Shown: piece after piece, positions 44,081-51,998 of the stretch
Layout: every line of letters begins with the position of its first letter
Numbering within the stretch: the first letter of the stretch is position 1
NCBI GenBank assembly: GCA_964585385.1
Contig: CAZPDP010000008.1
Coordinates: 32,348-96,347 of the forward strand
DNA length: 64,000 bases
Direction: 5' to 3'
Origin: JAGXLC01 sp964585385
GTDB taxonomy: Bacteria; Bacteroidota; Bacteroidia; Bacteroidales; UBA12077
The notes under the pieces: model-generated
What the model was told of the DNA's origin: nothing
What the model saw: only the letters and a program-made list of their open reading frames with translations
Database searches by the model: none
Translations under genes and position numbers: made by a program

Positions 44081-45301
44081 ATGAAAAAGAAATATTGGTT
44101 AATAATACTCGGTATAGCAATACTTGTTGCAGGATACCTTATTTTTCGTAATACAAATAAGAGCAACTATAATTCTCCACTTATTGCCAGTGTGGAGCAT
44201 GGTGATTTTGAAGTTATTGTCACTACTACCGGGGAATTACAGGCAAAAGAATCCGTAGAAATTAAGGGGCCCGAAGCTCTTAGGAATCGAACTTTAGGTC
44301 TGCGGGAAATTAAGATTCTGGATATAGTGCCTGAAGGAACCGTAGTAGATTCAGGTGAATACGTGGCCCGGCTGGATAAAACAGAAGCCCTGAGCAAGCT
44401 AAAGGATATTGAGGATGAACTGGAAAAGAAGAAGTCTGAATACATCAAAACCAAGCTGGATACAGCGATGGGATTGAAGGAGCTTCGTAATCAGTTAATT
44501 GATTTGGAGTTTCGGGTGGAGGAACAGCAGTTGAAAATGGAACAATCAAAGTTTGAACCTCCGGCAACCCAGCGACAGGCAAAAATTGAGTATGAACGGA
44601 CTAAGCGGGAACTTCGGCAAGCAAAAGAGAATTACTCACTAAAGAAAGAACAGGCTGAGGCTCGTATGAATGAGGTTTCAATTAATCTTGCCAAGCAGGA
44701 AAGGAAAAAGAAAAAAATGGAAGAGTTGCTGGATAATTTCACCATTCATGCACCCCGGTCGGGAATGGTGATATACAAAAAACAATGGAACGGACAAAAA
44801 CGGAAGGAAGGATCAACAATAAGCCCATGGGATCTTACTGTTGCTACATTACCAGACTTAACCTCGCTGATTTCCAAAACTTATGTAAATGAAATTGATA
44901 TCAGCAAAGTGGAGACCAACCAGCCAGTCCGTATTAAAGTGGATGCATTTCCTGACAAGGATTATACAGGAGAAGTCACTGAAGTAGCCAATATTGGACA
45001 GGAACTCAAGTCAACCGGGGCCAAGGTTTTTGAGGTAACGATAACGCTGAATGAGACGGACAGTATTTTAAGGCCCTCTATGACTACCAGCAATCAGATA
45101 ATCACCGATTCTTTTCAAAATGTAAATTATCTGCCGTTGGAAGCGGTGCACAGAAATGATACAAGTACCTTTGTGTATACCACTAATAACAAAAAAGAAA
45201 TCGTTGAGGTGGGTAAAACAAATGAAAACCATATCATTGTGGAAGGCATAGAAAAGGGAGCAGAAGTCTACCTGACACTCCCTGAAGAGAGCAATCTGTA
45301 A
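44081..45301 (+). CDS. Periplasmic adaptor (HlyD/MacA family)
   Basis: 406 residues from the ATG at 44081, with AAAGGAG upstream; the TTG at 44042 gives 13 residues that overlap glmM. An N-terminal membrane anchor (YWLIILGIAILVAGYLIF), a lipoyl-type half (VEHGDFEVIVTTTGELQAK), a long coiled-coil hairpin (~125-225) and a beta domain (HAPRSGMVIYKKQWN, VNEIDISKVETNQPV) give the MacA-like adaptor layout. It links an inner-membrane transporter to an outer-membrane duct. The MacB-like permease gene follows after 12 bases. Confidence 0.92.
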   Translation: MKKKYWLIILGIAILVAGYLIFRNTNKSNYNSPLIASVEHGDFEVIVTTTGELQAKESVEIKGPEALRNRTLGLREIKILDIVPEGTVVDSGEYVARLDKTEALSKLKDIEDELEKKKSEYIKTKLDTAMGLKELRNQLIDLEFRVEEQQLKMEQSKFEPPATQRQAKIEYERTKRELRQAKENYSLKKEQAEARMNEVSINLAKQERKKKKMEELLDNFTIHAPRSGMVIYKKQWNGQKRKEGSTISPWDLTVATLPDLTSLISKTYVNEIDISKVETNQPVRIKVDAFPDKDYTGEVTEVANIGQELKSTGAKVFEVTITLNETDSILRPSMTTSNQIITDSFQNVNYLPLEAVHRNDTSTFVYTTNNKKEIVEVGKTNENHIIVEGIEKGAEVYLTLPEESNL

Positions 45302-45313
45302 TAAGCCTTTTTC

Positions 45314-46672
45314 ATGTTTAAAAGAACCCTTTATAACATAGGAATAGCCCTGGATGCCATTAAAACCAACAAGCTGAAAAGCAGCCTGACCGGTTTAGGA
45401 ATTATGTTTGGCGTAAGCGCAGTTATAAGTATGCTTGCAATTGGTAGTGGTGCAAAGCAGGAAATACTTAAACAAATTGAAACACTGGGCTCTAACAATA
45501 TTGTTGTTGAGGCCAGGTATAAGGATGATAAGCAGGAGGGGGATGGCGAGGAAGAAAATAGTAATAACGGTCCGGAGAGCAAAAAATTTACTCCGGGTCT
45601 TAACAGAAATGATTATAAAGCTATTAAAAAGATTGTTCCCCAGCTTCATAAAATATCGCCCGAAATTATTTTAAATTCACAGGTTATTTACAGGAATGAA
45701 CGGATACAGGGTCAGTGTATTGGCGTTTCAAACGACTATTTTGATATTTACAGCCTGAAACTAAAAAAAGGTGTTTTCTTTAATTCTACACAAGTAAAAG
45801 AAGGACAACCAGTGTGTATACTTGGTGGAGAATTGGCTAAGCGGCTTTTTAGAAGCACCAATCCCATCGGTAAGTCTGTTAAATTTGGAAGCGTTTGGCT
45901 TGAAGTTATTGGAATTTTAGGAAAAGAAAAAGTATCCAATATTAATACGGATAAATACGGGTTCAGCAATTTGAACAGTGCTATTTTTGTTCCAGACAAG
46001 ACGCTTCTATTGCGCATGATGGACAGGAAACGAGTGAATTTTACACCCTCTCGCTCTGAAGGCTTTAGGTTTTTCGGGGGTGGATTTATTATAAACGATC
46101 AAAAAGGAGAGGAAACGAATTATCACCAGTTCGACCGGATTATCGTTAAAGTAAAAAACTCTGCAAAACTTTCTTCCACGGCTGCTTTAATTGATCGAAT
46201 TCTGAAGAGAAGACACAATGAGATTCAAGATTATGAAATCATTGTACCGGAATTATTAATGAAGCAAAAGCAGGAGGCCAACGAAATGTTTAATTTTGTC
46301 CTTGGGGCCATAGCCGGAATCTCCTTGCTGGTTGGCGGAATAGGAATTATGAATATTATGTTTGCCACTGTAATGGAACGGATAAGAGAAATTGGTATTC
46401 GCATGGCCACAGGCGCCAAGAAAAAAGATATAATGGAACAGTTCCTTATTGAAGCTGTTTTTATAAGTCTGATAGGGGGAATACTGGGTATTTTACTAGG
46501 TATTGGGCTTTCTGAATCTATCAAAAACCTGACCGAAATAGAAACGCATGTTACGGTTGGTTCTGTTCTGCTTTCTTTTATTGTAAGTGTTTCTGTCGGT
46601 ATTATTTTCGGTTACTCACCGGCGAAAATTGCCGCCGAAAAGGATCCCATCGAATCATTGCGGCACGAATAA
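45314..46672 (+). CDS. MacB/FtsX-family ABC transporter permease without ATPase domain
   Basis: 452 residues. It has the MacB permease layout: N-terminal helix (SSLTGLGIMFGVSAVISML), a large periplasmic domain (~60-320) that includes a charged low-complexity stretch (DKQEGDGEEENSNNGPES), then three C-terminal helices with ERIREIGIRMATGAKKKDI and a final LSFIVSVSVGIIFGYSPA. The ATPase domain that is fused in E. coli MacB is absent and no ATPase gene follows. With the MacA-like gene it probably exports a compound or peptide, using an ATPase encoded elsewhere (perhaps the LolD-like one at 23720). Confidence 0.9.
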   Translation: MFKRTLYNIGIALDAIKTNKLKSSLTGLGIMFGVSAVISMLAIGSGAKQEILKQIETLGSNNIVVEARYKDDKQEGDGEEENSNNGPESKKFTPGLNRNDYKAIKKIVPQLHKISPEIILNSQVIYRNERIQGQCIGVSNDYFDIYSLKLKKGVFFNSTQVKEGQPVCILGGELAKRLFRSTNPIGKSVKFGSVWLEVIGILGKEKVSNINTDKYGFSNLNSAIFVPDKTLLLRMMDRKRVNFTPSRSEGFRFFGGGFIINDQKGEETNYHQFDRIIVKVKNSAKLSSTAALIDRILKRRHNEIQDYEIIVPELLMKQKQEANEMFNFVLGAIAGISLLVGGIGIMNIMFATVMERIREIGIRMATGAKKKDIMEQFLIEAVFISLIGGILGILLGIGLSESIKNLTEIETHVTVGSVLLSFIVSVSVGIIFGYSPAKIAAEKDPIESLRHE

Positions 46673-46771
46673 AATTACAGGCTTTTACCTACTGTTATTA
46701 GGTCATTGAACAATTTATGAATAAAAGGTGTTTCAGATAATGATTAACTGTACTTTGTAGTTAATTATCCT

Positions 46772-46779
46772 TACATTTG
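46772..46779 (+). promoter_or_regulatory. -7 promoter element of fhs
   Basis: TACATTTG matches TAnnTTTG, 46 bases before the fhs ATG. Confidence 0.4.
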
Positions 46780-46825
46780 TTTATAGCATAACGGATGAAA
46801 TTAAACACCTAAAATACATATTCTT

Positions 46826-48490
46826 ATGAAATCAGACATTCAAATTGCCAAAGAAGCAAAGATTAAACCAATAGCCGAAATTGGAAAAAAAATAGGCATC
46901 AAAGAAGATGACCTGGAACTTTATGGTAAATACAAAGCCAAGATACCCCTTAATTATATTGACGAAGAAAAAGTGGGGAAAAGCAACCTTATTCTTGTTT
47001 CTGCTATTTCTCCCACACCTGCCGGGGAAGGGAAAACTACCATGTCAATTGGTTTGTCTCAGGGGATGAATCAAATTGGAACCAATACATCTGTTGTGCT
47101 TAGAGAACCCTCGTTGGGCCCTGTGTTTGGTATAAAAGGTGGTGCTACAGGTGGGGGCCTTTCCCAGGTAATTCCTATGGAGGATATCAACCTTCACTTT
47201 ACAGGTGATTTCAGTGCTATCGAAAAGGCTCATAACTTGCTGTCTGCAATGATTGATAATGCAATTCAGCACAGAAAAATCAACATTGATCCGCGTACTG
47301 TGCTGTGGAAACGTGTCATGGATATGAATGACAGGGCTTTGAGAAAAACGATTGTAGGTTTGGGAGGCCGAACCTTTGGTGTTCCCAGAGAGACTGGATT
47401 TGATATTACTGCAGCCTCAGAAATTATGGCCATTTTATGTCTTGCTGAAAATTTTGAAGACCTAAAAGAAAAACTGGGTAATATTTTTATTGGATATACA
47501 TTTGAAAAAGAGCCTGTTTATGCCAAAGACCTACAAGCTAATGGTGCTATGGCTGCCCTTATGAGGGATGCAATAAAACCCAACCTGGTTCAAACCCTTG
47601 AAAATACTCCTGCAATTATCCATGGTGGCCCATTTGCTAATATTGCCCAGGGAACGAACTCTGTTATTGCTACAAAGATGGGTATGTCATTATCTGATTA
47701 CGTCGTAACAGAGGCTGGTTTCGGTTTTGACCTGGGTGCAGAAAAATTCTTTGATATCAAATGCGGTTATTCTGGTTTATCCCCTAAAGCAGTGGTTCTT
47801 GTTGCTACTGCCCGGGCTCTGAAATATCACGGCGGAGCACCGCTGGATAAAATCAACGAGCCCAATATGGAAGCCCTTGAAAAAGGAATTGAGAATCTTG
47901 AGAAGCACATAGAAAATATTCAGACCTTTGAAATTTGTGCTGTAGTGGCCATCAATAAATTTGCCACAGATACAGAAGAAGAACTTAACTTTATTAAAAA
48001 ACGGGCTGAAGAAAAAGGCATTGATACTGTTATTACTGATGTATGGGGTCAGGGTGGAAAAGGTGCCGTTGAACTGGCCAAAAAAGTGAAGTTTACTGCT
48101 GATAATTGCAAGAACAAATACAAACCCATGTATGAATGGAAATGGGACATTCCCAAGAAGATTGAAACTGTGGCAAAAAAAGTATATGGCGCAGCAGCTA
48201 TCGATTACACTGCTACAGCAAAAACAGACCTGAAGAAGATTGAAGAACTCGGTCTTTCTGGATTGCCTATTTGTATTGCTAAAACCCAGAAATCTCTTTC
48301 AGACAACCCGCAACTATTGGGTAGGCCCAAAGACTTTGTGGTTACTGTTCGCGAAATTGAAATTTCTTCTGGTGCTGGCTTTATTGTACCCATTACAGGT
48401 AAGATTATGAGAATGCCCGGTTTGCCTAAGAAACCATCTGCAGAAAGCATTGATGTAGATAAAGACGGAAATATTACCGGTTTGTTCTAA
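46826..48490 (+). CDS. fhs: Formate--tetrahydrofolate ligase
   Basis: 554 residues, the family length. The ATP loop is SPTPAGEGKTTMSIGLSQ; the block REPSLGPVFGIKGGATGGG and the C-terminal TGKIMRMPGLPKKP are also typical. It joins formate to tetrahydrofolate with ATP, feeding one-carbon metabolism and purine synthesis, and is common in anaerobes. It has its own promoter and is followed by the hairpin at 48502. Identification is firm. Confidence 0.97.
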   Translation: MKSDIQIAKEAKIKPIAEIGKKIGIKEDDLELYGKYKAKIPLNYIDEEKVGKSNLILVSAISPTPAGEGKTTMSIGLSQGMNQIGTNTSVVLREPSLGPVFGIKGGATGGGLSQVIPMEDINLHFTGDFSAIEKAHNLLSAMIDNAIQHRKINIDPRTVLWKRVMDMNDRALRKTIVGLGGRTFGVPRETGFDITAASEIMAILCLAENFEDLKEKLGNIFIGYTFEKEPVYAKDLQANGAMAALMRDAIKPNLVQTLENTPAIIHGGPFANIAQGTNSVIATKMGMSLSDYVVTEAGFGFDLGAEKFFDIKCGYSGLSPKAVVLVATARALKYHGGAPLDKINEPNMEALEKGIENLEKHIENIQTFEICAVVAINKFATDTEEELNFIKKRAEEKGIDTVITDVWGQGGKGAVELAKKVKFTADNCKNKYKPMYEWKWDIPKKIETVAKKVYGAAAIDYTATAKTDLKKIEELGLSGLPICIAKTQKSLSDNPQLLGRPKDFVVTVREIEISSGAGFIVPITGKIMRMPGLPKKPSAESIDVDKDGNITGLF

Positions 48491-48496
48491 TAACAA

Positions 48497-48526
48497 CTAA
48501 GTTGAGCGGGAATCGCTCAATTTGAG
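48497..48526. repeat. Short type-B palindrome downstream of fhs
   Basis: CTAAGTTGAGCGG (48497-48509) equals the complement of the right end of the 27-kb element, and ATCGCTCAATTTGAG matches the complement of its left end with transitions. The stem TTGAGCG/CGCTCAA (48502-48520) may also act as a weak terminator of fhs. Confidence 0.55.
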
Positions 48527-48538
48527 TAACAATATCTG

Positions 48539-48825
48539 AGGCTGTTTATAAAGTAATGAAATAAGATTTGCAGCAACTTTTTTCTCCTTTTTCTGAGGGT
48601 TAACCTGAGTTCGATTTAAAGACGAACGCTCAATATAGCTGATATTCAGATAGACGACCCCCCACCTAAAGGCGGGGGCTATCTGAATACCAGCTATATA
48701 CAAATTTATCTTATCTCGAGTTCACGTGAGGGTTAAGTTGCTGAAAATTGGAATTGAACTCCCTGAAGGTTAGGGGGAAAGCTTGATTTTCAGATTAAGA
48801 CTCATAAGAACTTTTTAAACAGCCT
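48539..48825. repeat. 287-bp palindromic (MITE-like) element, type C
   Basis: The ends AGGCTGTTTATAAAGT (48539-48554) and the complement of 48810-48825 match at 15 of 16 positions. CAGCAACTT (48571-48579) pairs with AAGTTGCTG (48735-48743). In the centre, 48633-48653 and 48679-48699 form a 21-bp stem with one mismatch, capped by a C-rich/G-rich stem. No protein is encoded. The right end lies 7 bases from the stop codon of the truncated gene at 48833, as if the insertion had cut that gene. Confidence 0.7.
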
Positions 48826-48832
48826 TTTTTTT

Positions 48833-48991
48833 CTAAAAGTAAAAACTCAGACCACCCCCATTAATGTGCAAAGCGGGTTCTATACCTATTGCAAATGTAC
48901 CTTGTTTTAAAGTTTGACCTGTGTTAAAAACCTGTGCACTGGTTTGCATAAAGAATAAAATACCCAGGAATAGCAGTGTAAGTTTTTTCAT
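48833..48991 (-). pseudogene. Truncated outer-membrane-type protein, 52 codons
   Basis: ATG at 48991, stop at 48833. It encodes a signal peptide (MKKLTLLFLGILFFMQTSAQ) and then VFNTGQTLKQGTFAIGIEP followed by ALHINGGGLSFYF. This is how many small Bacteroidota barrel proteins begin (NTG-TL-G-FAIGIEP), but only the first 32 mature residues exist. The stop lies 7 bases from the type-C element, so I read it as the 5' end of a gene cut by that insertion. A genuine short secreted protein is the alternative. Confidence 0.55.
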
Positions 48992-49030
48992 TGGAGTTCG
49001 GTTTAATGTGTTGGTTATTAGTAAGTAAAT

Positions 49031-49061
49031 AAAAAATATATCCGGGCAGCGCCCGGATATA
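49031..49061 (-). terminator. Terminator downstream of the TolC family gene
   Basis: On the minus strand TATATCCGGGC pairs with GCCCGGATATA around a 3-base loop and is followed by TTTTTTATTT. It lies about 70 bases past the TolC stop. Confidence 0.8.
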
Positions 49062-49131
49062 AAAATAAAAAAATAGGAAAAGCAACTCGCAAATTAATGT
49101 TAAATTAACCCTAAAACCCCATTTAATGAAA

Positions 49132-50466
49132 TTACAATTCCATTTGTTGACCCATATAAAATTCTAAAAGCTTTAATCGGAAAATATAGTTGAATTTAGC
49201 GTTTGATAAATCTGAACGAGATCTCGAAAGATTGTTTTTAGCAATTCGATATTCGATAATGTCTACCAGTCCTACGTCATACTTTTCTTCTGTATATACA
49301 AAGGCTTCTTCCATAGACTTTACAGCTTCCTTATTTGACTGATAATTTTCGTAAGCAGCAATGGCTTCATTTCTGGCCCTTTGGATTGTCTTGTACAGGT
49401 TTTGTTTGTACTCTTTTAGTTGTTGCTTTGAATCTTCTACAGATAATCTTGCGTTATCTATTTGGTTCTGAACTCTCATTCGGTTGAAAACAGGTATATT
49501 AAGTGTTAGTTGGACGACAAAATATGCGTTTTCTTCTAATTGTTGTTTGTAGGGGAAGAGTTCATTAGAAAGTTCATTGTAATAAGTTTGTGTTTGAAGA
49601 TTGAATGACAATTGGGGATATCTGCGTCCTTTCATTATATCCAGATTTTTCTCTGAACTTTTTAGTTGGTATTCAGCCATTTTAATGGTTGGAAATTCTT
49701 CTACGCTTTCATTATATACCTGTTCGGTTGAATACAATGCTCCGGTCTCTTTAACTTTTAATTCATCAGGACTCTCAATATTAAAGCCCTCATGTGAATC
49801 GAGGTTCATTAACTGGATTAAATTTACTTTTGCCATTCTCAGTTGATTATTGGCATCTGTCAGTTCGACCCTGTCCCTGGCTACCTCTGCCTGGATTTCC
49901 AGGAGATCACCTTTGGCTTTATTTCCTACCTCAACCTGCTGCTTGATTTTTTCAATTTTATCCAGTGTAACACTGAGCTGTTCTTCTTTAATTTTTTTCT
50001 GTTCTTGTGCAGACAATACATTCAGGTAGTAGGTGACAACGTTCATGATCACATTATATTTTGCGTCTTCTATGGTCTCCAGTTGAGCCAGTAAATCAAA
50101 TTTTGCCTTTTTTATGGTATTTTGAATTTCCAGACCATTAAAAACAGGGATTCTGCTGTTTAATGAAATGCTTTGGTACTGATAGTCCTGATTTACGTAA
50201 GTATAGGTGTCATAGTTTATACTTTTCCCTGCCCGGTACATATGAAAAGCTCTACCACTTAAATTAGGCAAAATTTCCAGTTTGGATTGTTTGTGATTGT
50301 TTTCGGCCTGCTGGGCCATTATTTTTTGCCTCTTTATATTGATGTTGTTTTCCAGCGCATAATCAATGCATTCTTTCAAAGTCCACGTTTGTTGTGCATA
50401 ATTTGTGCTTGTCAGTGCAATAAAGATTAATAAAACAGTGATACTCTTTAATGATATGATTTTCAT
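49132..50466 (-). CDS. TolC family outer-membrane efflux protein
   Basis: 444 residues with a signal peptide ending NYAQ. The mature N-terminus is WTLKECIDYALENNINIKRQ, typical of Bacteroidota TolC proteins (the usual TLEQCIDYALENN form). Two helical repeats with Gln/Lys/Asn-rich strands follow; LFEYMGQQ-like end (LLEFYMGQQMEL). It would provide the outer-membrane duct for an exporter, perhaps the MacA/MacB-like pair 2.5 kb to the left. It is alone on its strand and transcribed away from that pair. A palindrome at 50596-50615 lies in its upstream region. Confidence 0.9.
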   Translation of the reverse strand: MKIISLKSITVLLIFIALTSTNYAQQTWTLKECIDYALENNINIKRQKIMAQQAENNHKQSKLEILPNLSGRAFHMYRAGKSINYDTYTYVNQDYQYQSISLNSRIPVFNGLEIQNTIKKAKFDLLAQLETIEDAKYNVIMNVVTYYLNVLSAQEQKKIKEEQLSVTLDKIEKIKQQVEVGNKAKGDLLEIQAEVARDRVELTDANNQLRMAKVNLIQLMNLDSHEGFNIESPDELKVKETGALYSTEQVYNESVEEFPTIKMAEYQLKSSEKNLDIMKGRRYPQLSFNLQTQTYYNELSNELFPYKQQLEENAYFVVQLTLNIPVFNRMRVQNQIDNARLSVEDSKQQLKEYKQNLYKTIQRARNEAIAAYENYQSNKEAVKSMEEAFVYTEEKYDVGLVDIIEYRIAKNNLSRSRSDLSNAKFNYIFRLKLLEFYMGQQMEL

Positions 50467-50754
50467 AATTGTTTTTTTGTTTTTATTCTCTCATAAATTG
50501 TGCCAACAGGTATAATATTTTGATATTTAGTTTTTTGACTGTACTAATTTTGCTCTGAAACAAGCCAAATAGTGAACGATAATGTTACAACTCTGTTCGA
50601 AAGTGAACATTCGAAAAAAAGATTGCGTTAATTACACAATTATCTACGTTCATTTAAGATTTAATAACGTTAAAGAAATGGATTTTGAAACATGTTTCTC
50701 TAAGGGTATTTTTGAAGTCCGGTTATAACATGAATGTAATTCAATTTCCAGCCA
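50467..50754. other. 288-bp intergenic region with an operator-like palindrome
   Basis: Between the divergent TolC gene and the 50755 gene. It holds the palindrome at 50596-50615; I see no recognisable -7/-33 pair on either strand, and no other structure. Confidence 0.5.
50596..50615. promoter_or_regulatory. Operator-like palindrome in the divergent region
   Basis: TTCGAAAGTGAACATTCGAA, a 20-bp near-perfect palindrome with TTCGAA at both ends and a GT..AC core, lies in the middle of the gap between the divergent genes at 50466 and 50755. The site resembles a binding site for a dimeric regulator; which one is unknown. Confidence 0.45.
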
Positions 50755-51018
50755 ATGTATGATGCTATTGACATACAAGTAAGAGTTAAGCCTTCTGATG
50801 AAACAATATCCTTGACATTGTATCTGAAAATATTCGAAAAACAAGGAGAATTGAAATATTTCTGGCAAACATCTGATAAATCTGATTTTCGCCTGCAGAT
50901 AATGCAACAGGATAAGAATTACATTTATACAAATGACATCATTGTAGATCCAATGATCAAATCTACAAAAGAAGAAATAGCAGAAGAATTGATGGAAAAA
51001 ATTCCGGTATTCGATTAA
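50755..51018 (+). CDS. Small protein of unknown function, partner of the pseudoprotease
   Basis: 87 residues. No signal peptide and no membrane segment. It is acidic, with a beta-rich N-terminal half (IDIQVRVKPSDETISLTLYL) and a C-terminal stretch EEIAEELMEKI that is probably helical. I recognise no family. Another ATG at 50730 would open a ten-codon frame that runs across its start and ends at 50762, perhaps a leader; I give it little weight. The trypsin-fold gene begins 31 bases after its stop, on the same strand, so the two are probably co-expressed. Confidence 0.6.
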   Translation: MYDAIDIQVRVKPSDETISLTLYLKIFEKQGELKYFWQTSDKSDFRLQIMQQDKNYIYTNDIIVDPMIKSTKEEIAEELMEKIPVFD

Positions 51019-51049
51019 GAAACAGTACAAACCTTTAACCCCTGGATAT

Positions 51050-51880
51050 ATGTACAGAAAAATCTGGAAGAACACAGCGAAATCCATAGCTCGTTTAAGC
51101 TTTTTCACCAGCAGTAATGTTAAAATAGATACGCTTACTGCTTTTCGAATCAATGAATATCTCATTACTGACTCTTACCTGAATGCTGTTTCAAATTATG
51201 ATACAGTGAAAATAAGTTTTGTGGATAATGATGGAATTACACCGACTGTTTGCAAAACATTAAGCAAAAAGGTTTTCAAAGATTTGATAATTAAAGGGAC
51301 CGATTCATTTAATAACGATTTTTCTGTTATAAAGGCAAATTTCGCTGAATTTGACTGCATTCCCTCCCTTGAATTTACAGATGAATCAGGGATTGAAATT
51401 GGACAACCAATTGTTTCGATCGGTTATCAATTAAATCAGAAAAACCTGTCCATTAAAAGAGGTATAGTTTCTTCCATCCATGAAGCAAATGGTAAAAAAT
51501 ATATTGAATTTGATGCAACAGTGAAAAATGGAAATGCGGGCAGTCCATTGATAGATGCTGAAACGGGAAAAGTGATTGGCGTTATAGGACTTAAACTGGC
51601 GCAGGTTTCTCACTCTCACAAGAATATTAAAGATATCATAAACAATAATATAGCAACATTAAAAAATTATCAGGGTCGCCTGAATATTGATGATGTGGAT
51701 CCAATCCAGGTGCTTATAGCCAATCAGAATTTAATTAAATATGTTGCAAACGAACTTTACCAAATATCTAACATGAGTGAAGGTTTTGCAGCTCCAGCGT
51801 CGGAAATTATCCATTTTTTTAAGAAAAATATCATTCTTGAACCTTTTAATCCCTCCATTGATGCGTTAGTCAATATTTAA
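51050..51880 (+). CDS. Trypsin-like serine protease fold with lost catalytic residues (pseudoprotease)
   Basis: 276 residues, no signal peptide. It follows the S1/trypsin-2 layout: the Ser block reads NGNAGSPLIDAETGKVIGVI, in which the catalytic Ser is replaced by Ala163; Asp90 lies in FNNDFSVIKA, where the acid is expected; the His position in FRINEYLITDSYLNAV is taken by Tyr43. The oxyanion glycines and the GQPIVSIGYQL segment are kept. So the fold persists but His and Ser are gone. After residue ~205 comes a ~70-residue C-terminal segment of no known family. It may be a binding or scaffold protein; the small partner gene lies just upstream. No homologue with activity is implied. Confidence 0.7.
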   Translation: MYRKIWKNTAKSIARLSFFTSSNVKIDTLTAFRINEYLITDSYLNAVSNYDTVKISFVDNDGITPTVCKTLSKKVFKDLIIKGTDSFNNDFSVIKANFAEFDCIPSLEFTDESGIEIGQPIVSIGYQLNQKNLSIKRGIVSSIHEANGKKYIEFDATVKNGNAGSPLIDAETGKVIGVIGLKLAQVSHSHKNIKDIINNNIATLKNYQGRLNIDDVDPIQVLIANQNLIKYVANELYQISNMSEGFAAPASEIIHFFKKNIILEPFNPSIDALVNI

Positions 51881-51916
51881 TCCTTTCTCTAATTTAAATG
51901 GTTTAGGTTGACAACA

Positions 51917-51949
51917 GGGAAGCTTTTCTTCGAAGAGCTTCCCTTTCTT
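51917..51949 (+). terminator. Terminator after the pseudoprotease gene
   Basis: GGGAAGCT (51917-51924) pairs with AGCTTCCC (51936-51943), the loop itself being palindromic (CTTCGAAG), and TTTCTT follows. Confidence 0.75.
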
Positions 51950-51967
51950 CACTGCGGATAGTTTTTT

Positions 51968-51975
51968 TATCTTTG
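51968..51975 (+). promoter_or_regulatory. -7 promoter element of the aspartase-fusion gene
   Basis: TATCTTTG matches TAnnTTTG, 23 bases before the ATG at 51999 and directly after the terminator. Confidence 0.4.
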
Positions 51976-51998
51976 TCATATCACTAAAAAGCACCTGT

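Noticed and set aside
48497..48703. 68-codon minus-strand frame downstream of fhs
   Set aside because: It lies across the type-B palindrome and the type-C element and has no signal peptide or domain.
50650..51165. 171-codon frame on the minus strand
   Set aside because: It is the complement of the small gene at 50755 and the start of the pseudoprotease, which have better composition and operon spacing; the translation is Phe/Tyr/Cys-rich, typical of antisense frames.
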